NCBI RefSeq assembly: GCF_932276165.1 | Contig: NC_063993.1 | Location: 878,001 to 942,000 of the forward strand | Origin: Plutella xylostella | Lineage: Eukaryota > Arthropoda > Insecta > Lepidoptera > Plutellidae | Direction of reading: 5' to 3' | DNA: 64,000 nt | Shown: positions 60,001 through 64,000 of the stretch, in pieces | Layout of the letters: every line of letters starts with the position of its first letter | Position numbering within the stretch: the stretch's first letter is position 1 | The notes under the pieces: model-generated | What the model was told of the DNA's origin: nothing | What the model saw: the letters and a program-made list of their open reading frames with translations, nothing else | Databases searched by the model: none | Program-made: the position numbers and the translations under genes

Positions 60001-62814
60001 ACAGTACCTATCACTGGTTAGGCATCATCATCATTCATCATCACTGAACAAATCTTAACGAGTAACGGGAGAACAGTTGGGAATTTTCCAGTTTATGTTC
60101 CCATCCAGTTACAGTGGCTGGTTTGGAATTCAGAAATAAATCATTCCCAACGAGTAACACTCCCATCGAGTAACACTGTGACTAGATGGCACACTTTTCA
60201 TGAAGAATTCCCAACTGTATACAGTGTGACAGGTTTGATGTGTGACTCGATGGGAACAAAGGATTCTGACAATGCAGTTTTGTTGCAGCGCAACCGCCTA
60301 AAATAATGTATAAATCAAAGACCCGATTTTTTTAAAAGTTGGCGCTTACTGTGTTTTGAAATGGCACAGCCGAATAGTTTAAAAACAATACAATCAATTT
60401 CTATTAAAATATGTAACAATTAGTTAATATCATGGTGACAGACAATGAAATCAAATAAGTTTACATTATTTTCTTCGGCGATTTTAAATTTGCAAAATCA
60501 TCAACGCTCTCTGAACACTTGGTTCGACTGCTTAGTCCGACTGATCGGACCAAGTGAACTTTTTTTTCCTATTGGTTCGATTAATGAATCGGACTATCAT
60601 TACTACTTTGAAATTAGAACTTATGGTCCGCCTGATTGGACCAAGTAGTCGGAGTCGGACAGAAAGAACTAAAACTTTTAGAATAGAATAGTATAGAATA
60701 GTGAGACAACTTTTAGAAATCAAACAAAACTTTATTCGGAACTTTAGGTAACTTAAGAACCATAGGTTAAAAAACATAAACTAAAAACATTCTAAGCACA
60801 ACAAAAAAGAGAACAACAGTGAGACTTTATTACATCATTAGCCTATAGCAGTCCACTGCTGGACGTAGGCCTCTCCCAAAGCACGCCACTGGATGCGATC
60901 TTTAGCTTTCCGCATCCAATCGTAACCAGCCGGAGTATCTAGCCGGAGGGCGACTACGTTTGCCTAGTCGCGGCCTCCACTCCAGAACAATTTTACCCCA
61001 TCGGTCATCGGTTCTTCGACAGATGTGACCAGCCCACTGCCACTTAAGATTACTAACTCGGTGAGCTATGTCGGTGACTTTAGTTCTCTGTCGGATTACT
61101 TCGTTCCGGATGCGATCTTTCAGAGAGACTCCAAGCATAGCTCTTTCAATCATAGCTCGCTGAGTGACCTTCAGTTTGTAAACCAGTCCCACTGTAAGTG
61201 TCCGCGTTTCAGCCCCATAGGTCATAACCGGTATGACACACTGATCTAAGACTTTCGTCTTGAGACTTTGTGGTATAGGCGACGAGAAGACAAATGAAAA
61301 TTGCCAAATGCTGCCCAGCCTAACTGTATTCTTCTATTGACCTCTGATTGGAAGTTGTTTCTACCCAGCTGCTCACGTTTCCTACTCGTCCGATGATTCG
61401 GATCAATAGTTCACTTGATCCGATAGGTCGGACAAAGTGGACTCACTTTTCCTATTCATCCGATGATTCGAACCAATAGGAAAAAAAAGTTCACTTGGTC
61501 CGATCAGTCGGACTAAGCAGTCGGACCAAGTGTTCAGAGGGTTTTTTATTTGTTTATCTAATCCCGATACTTTTTACACAGAATTTAAAGCGCTTTAAAG
61601 TCGGGTTTTTTTTTGTTTTGACTGTTAAATAAACTTGTTAGGTCAAAATTAAACTTTCAGTAAGTATATACATAGCGGGTTGCAAAAATAATCTAGTGAC
61701 TGACAGAAATATAATTAAGTTCACAATCATCTAATAACAGGATTAAACTAACGTATTGAATTTCAAAAGTCAGTAGGGGCGGCAAAATTTGAATGGCCTA
61801 CGGGCGGCAAATCTGTAAATCCGCCACTGACTTACATACGAACCTAGAAACAATAGGATAAGTTAGGCATAATTGATGTGCCCAAGAATCGTTAACCGTT
61901 GTGATGGATTATTAATATACAGTAGGTAGTGTGTTGATGAGGAATGACGAGGACGCAGTAGGTACTTATACTGTTGTGGCGCTCCTTTGGAGACGTCTAG
62001 TAATGGATCATTATAGGCTGATGATGATGAAACAACTAACCTACAATCTTCTGCTTAGACTCCAGTCCCACAGTGCTGGTCCCGATATGGCAGTGCCATT
62101 CACCAGCGTCAGCCTTAGTGGCATTTATTTTGACTTCACACCGGCCCGGCCCGCAATCAGTGAGGAACCTGAAAAACTGATTTGGTCTGCTGTTATCTTA
62201 GATTAAACTTATGGGAATAAATAGGAATAGAGATAAAGTTTTTAACATAATTACTTACCATAGAATTAGTAATTAAATGCAGTCATTATTTCTATCATTA
62301 TTTTTAAATAGCTTCATAGCTTAAACAGATGAATAAGGTCTGTGTTGAGCTGTTGATGATTCCAACTACAGGCCAACTACAAATGATAGGTAGGTAGATT
62401 TCCTTCTACTATTGCACCCTACGTCATACGAGCACATAACTACATTAGGTAGATACTTTTTTAAACTAGGTAAAATATCAGAAACTCTGACTCGTTTCTA
62501 TAATCTAATGTTGTGTTCAATAGATTAGGTACTTACGAAAATCGCTTCCCACTAGGGTGTATGAACCCGCAGTACGCCATCGGCATGTTGGTCTCGCATT
62601 CTACACTTATAGCCTCATTCTCCAAAGCCAGTATTGTGCGGACACCATTCACTTTTAGCTTCGTATACGCTGGAGTCAACACAAAATATTAAGTTTGAAT
62701 TAAACTGTATGGAATAAGTAACGTTAAATTCACAGAACACAGAGTCTTACCGTTTGTAAATGCATAGTTTTTCACTAATAATATCACTATAACTGCAATC
62801 AAATCAGTCTTCAT
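54088..62814 (-). CDS. type I membrane protein with two Ig-like domains
   Basis: Six exons on minus: 62814-62751, 62669-62537, 62168-62041, 57721-57550, 57291-57125, 54365-54088 (942 bases, 313 residues, all GT-AG and in phase). Exon 1 encodes a signal peptide (MKTDLIAVIVILLVKNYAFT). Exons 2-3 form Ig domain 1 (CETNMPMAYCGFIHPSGKRF; ADAGEWHCHI). Exons 4-5 form Ig domain 2 (TLLCVSAQTL, CRFEPPSGSPF; DDVGAWTCAA). Both domains share the exon split and an extra CxF-x-PSG motif, so one arose by duplication. Exon 6 has a transmembrane helix (GSIAAIAVLVILGVSAW), a KKK stop-transfer and a short acidic cytoplasmic tail. Likely a cell-surface adhesion or recognition protein; the family name is not recognised. 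Confidence 0.85.
54742..54835 (-). repeat. partial copy of Ig-gene exon 5 with its donor
   Basis: About 94 bases encode RHDDVGAWVCAAGLDDGNEY, VDVIHLEVL and keep the donor GTGAGT in the same phase as exon 5. The 5' half and any acceptor are missing. Changes relative to the real exon are few and mostly conservative. Confidence 0.85.
54893..55022. repeat. minisatellite, three copies of about 46 bp
   Basis: The unit AGCGTCGGTTTTATGACGAA then TCGCGATATAGGGA occurs three times with few changes, separated by (A/T)TTAATCAC. Confidence 0.85.
55555..56400 (-). pseudogene. jockey/CR1-type LINE 3' fragment
   Basis: The minus-strand frame 56396-55854 (180 codons) encodes the post-RT end of a LINE: KVTLVNSLLLPIIDYADVCY, LERLLNLCIRYIFGLRKYDH, HILSLIHNIV, VTAVRLWNSLPLHIRQTKS, then FKAKVRQHYL. 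The AT-rich 3' UTR runs to about 55555. It lies in intron 5 of the Ig-domain gene, same strand. It is 5'-truncated with no RT core. Confidence 0.8.
56401..57118. other. Ig-gene intron, no named element
   Basis: A short GC hairpin GGGGCGCCGCTTAACGGCGC at 57002 is notable. Otherwise AT-rich with nothing supported. Confidence 0.35.
59085..59168 (+). mobile_element. RTE 3'-end fragment
   Basis: GGAAAGCTAAAGATCACATC, then CAGTGGCGTGCTTTGGGAGA and GGCCTACGTCCAGCAGTGG, the last coding and end segment of an RTE element. Confidence 0.75.
59900..59992. mobile_element. 93-bp mariner-type MITE
   Basis: The ends CAGTGTGTTGTTTTTCGGAC at 59900 and the reverse complement at 59992 are perfect over about 24 bp, with TA on both sides. 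It is the innermost level of a three-deep nest. Confidence 0.85.
60509..61539. mobile_element. element with about 72-bp inverted repeats, holding an RTE copy
   Basis: The left arm at 60509-60582 (CTCTGAACACTTGGTTCGAC..GGACCAAGTGAAC) is matched with about one mismatch by the right arm at 61468-61539. Internal CCGACT/AGTCGG words recur. An RTE 3' fragment (60834-61365, minus) is inserted inside. No target duplication was found, so the superfamily is uncertain. Confidence 0.75.
60834..61365 (-). pseudogene. RTE retrotransposon 3' fragment
   Basis: The minus-strand frame 61225-60902 (107 codons) encodes YGAETRTLTVGLVYKLKVTQ, RAMLGVSLKDRIRNEVIRQR and LKWQWAGHICRRTDDRWGK, a diverged relative of the copies at 8.4 and 63 kb. 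It is frameshifted towards the end. Confidence 0.8.
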
Positions 62815-62991
62815 TGTAACTCCGAGCGTAAACCGTAAACATAATAATGATTGAATCGCGGGTAGCCACAGTACCCTCGATAATTTTTTATCATGTGTCA
62901 AAAGGTCAGTAATTATAAGTTAGTAATTACTATTACCTACCCTCCCCAATTTTATAGTCTGTTACTTTGTAAAGGTTGTTAGTTGAGCGCC

Positions 62992-64000
62992 TTATGATGA
63001 AGTATAGCAAATAATTGGAAAAATATATCTCTCTCTCTCTCTCTCTCTCAGCCTTCCGTAGTCCACTGTTGGACATAGGCCTCTCCTAAACGATCGCCAC
63101 CCCAAACGGTCACCCGCCATCTGCATCCAGCGGCTTCCCGCTACCTTCCGCAGATCATCAGACCAACGGGTTGGGGGGCGACCGACACGCCGTTTGCCGA
63201 CACGGGGTCTCCACTCCAGAACCTTTCTACTCCAGCGGTCGTCGGCTCTGCGGGCTACGTGGCCAGCCCATTGCCATTTCAGCGTGCTAATCCTTTTGGC
63301 TATGTCGGTAACTTTAGTTCTCCTGCGGATTTCTTCATTACGAATCCTATCTCGCAGGGACACGCCTAACATAGCCCTTTCCATAGCACGCTGAGCAACT
63401 CTGAGCTTGTGGATAAGCCCTTTGGTGAAGCACCACGTCTCGGCTCCGTAAGTCATCACTGGCAACACGCACTGATTGAAAACTTTTGTTTTCAGACACT
63501 GAGGTATGTTTTCAGTGAAGATGTGTCGTAATTTCCCGAACGCTGCCCATCCGAGTTGGATTCTACGAGCTACCTCTTTATCGAAGTTGGATTTACCTAA
63601 TCGGATCACTTGTCCTAGGTAGGGATACTGATCAACAACTTCGATGGTGACACCTCCTACAGTTACGGGCGATGATGAAACATGTTCGTTCGACATGACC
63701 TTTGTCTTGTCCATGTTCATTTTCAGCCCAACTTGTTTAGAGGCATCATTGAGGTCTGTGAGCATTTCGCCCAACTCCTCCAGCGTTTCCGCCATAATAA
63801 CTATGTCATCAGCAAATCGTAGATGAGAGATATATTCGCCATTGACGTTAATGCCCAGTCTTTTCCACTCTACAAGCTTAAAAACATCTTCCAGTGCACA
63901 GGTGAACAGTTTCGGAGAAATAACATCTCCCTGTCTCACGCCCCTTTGCAACTGGATCGGTTTTGTGCTATGTTCGTGTAATCGAACTGACATTGTGGCA
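62992..64000 (-). mobile_element. RTE retrotransposon copy (cut by the window end)
   Basis: The minus-strand frame 63993-62992 (333 codons) begins inside the RT: LQRGVRQGDVISPKLFTCAL, HLRFADDIVIMAETLEELGE (FADD catalytic site near residue 60) and PYLGQVI. The same C-terminal region as the 8447-8936 copy follows, ending in a (GA)n tail at 63030-63049. A 1-bp difference after DRLGWRS shifts the last codons relative to that copy. The RT N-terminus and endonuclease lie beyond 64000. Confidence 0.92.

Larger units (their letters stand above)
58767..60262. mobile_element. second hAT-type element nested in the first
   Basis: The ends CCTTTGTTCCCA at 58767 and TGGGAACAAAGG at 60262 are inverted, and an exact 8-bp duplication ATTCTGAC flanks both (58759-58766, 60263-60270). 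Subterminal zones contain many copies of CCCAACGAGTAACACTGT-like words. Non-autonomous; it contains an RTE fragment (59085-59168) and a small TA-flanked MITE. Confidence 0.85.
57999..61829. mobile_element. hAT-type DNA element (3831 bp) containing nested elements
   Basis: The ends CAGTGGCGGATTTAC at 57999 and its reverse complement ending at 61829 are inverted repeats, continued by GGCGGCAAAT-type subterminal repeats. An exact 8-bp target duplication ACTTACAT flanks both sides (57991-57998, 61830-61837), diagnostic of hAT. No full transposase is seen; a short stretch near 58400-58470 (MSELLPSTLTEQAISDLVQE) may be a remnant. Nested inside are elements at 58767-60262 and 60509-61539 with further insertions. 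It lies in intron 3 of the Ig-domain gene. Confidence 0.88.

Noticed and set aside
61931..62206. 91-codon plus-strand frame
   Set aside because: Antisense to Ig-gene exon 3 and partly an RTE-like end.

Overview
The window is eukaryotic nuclear DNA from an insect, almost certainly a lepidopteran. Host genes have many short exons with GT-AG introns, the DNA is AT-rich with dense transposons, and the repeat types (RTE LINEs with a (GA)n tail, a tRNA-derived SINE, BEL/Pao, I-clade LINE, hAT, Harbinger and mariner/pogo MITEs) are those usual in moths and butterflies. No prokaryotic features, rRNA genes or CRISPR arrays are seen.

Layout. 1-22.7 kb is mostly transposon-derived. It holds an RTE end (1-654), a complete 2.7-kb PIF/Harbinger transposon (2148-4845) inserted inside an older ORF1-like sequence, a broken Tc1-like transposase, a truncated RTE copy, two candidate 5' coding exons on the + strand (8289-8317, 10415-10453), one candidate first coding exon on the - strand (12200-12423), and an apparently intact two-ORF I-clade LINE (17598-22632).

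23.1-53.6 kb holds three well-supported host genes. VAMP7 (-, 4 exons, 23091-25828) faces away from the SNX25/snazarus sorting nexin (+, 17 exons, 26652-49086), and TADA1/Ada1 of the SAGA complex (+, 4 exons, 51924-53541) follows. For each, the exon lengths sum to a multiple of three and all splice phases agree. SNX25 introns carry a jockey-type LINE inside a pogo-like element, a gag-only LTR element, a SINE and an 8.5-kb BEL/Pao element (39193-47658). That Pao element contains a LINE 5' fragment joined in frame to its reverse transcriptase.

54.1-62.8 kb holds a six-exon gene (-) for a small type I membrane protein with two Ig-like domains. Its 4.3-kb third intron is filled by a hAT-type element (57999-61829) containing at least three nested elements. 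The window ends in another RTE copy (-), nearly identical in protein to the one at 8.4 kb.

Most unusual: (1) in the Harbinger element the two genes interlock on opposite strands, each having an exon inside the other's intron; (2) at least five SNX25 exons and one Ig-gene exon are accompanied by partial tandem copies that include a splice site, two of them still phase-compatible as alternative exons; (3) the in-frame LINE/Pao chimeric ORF.
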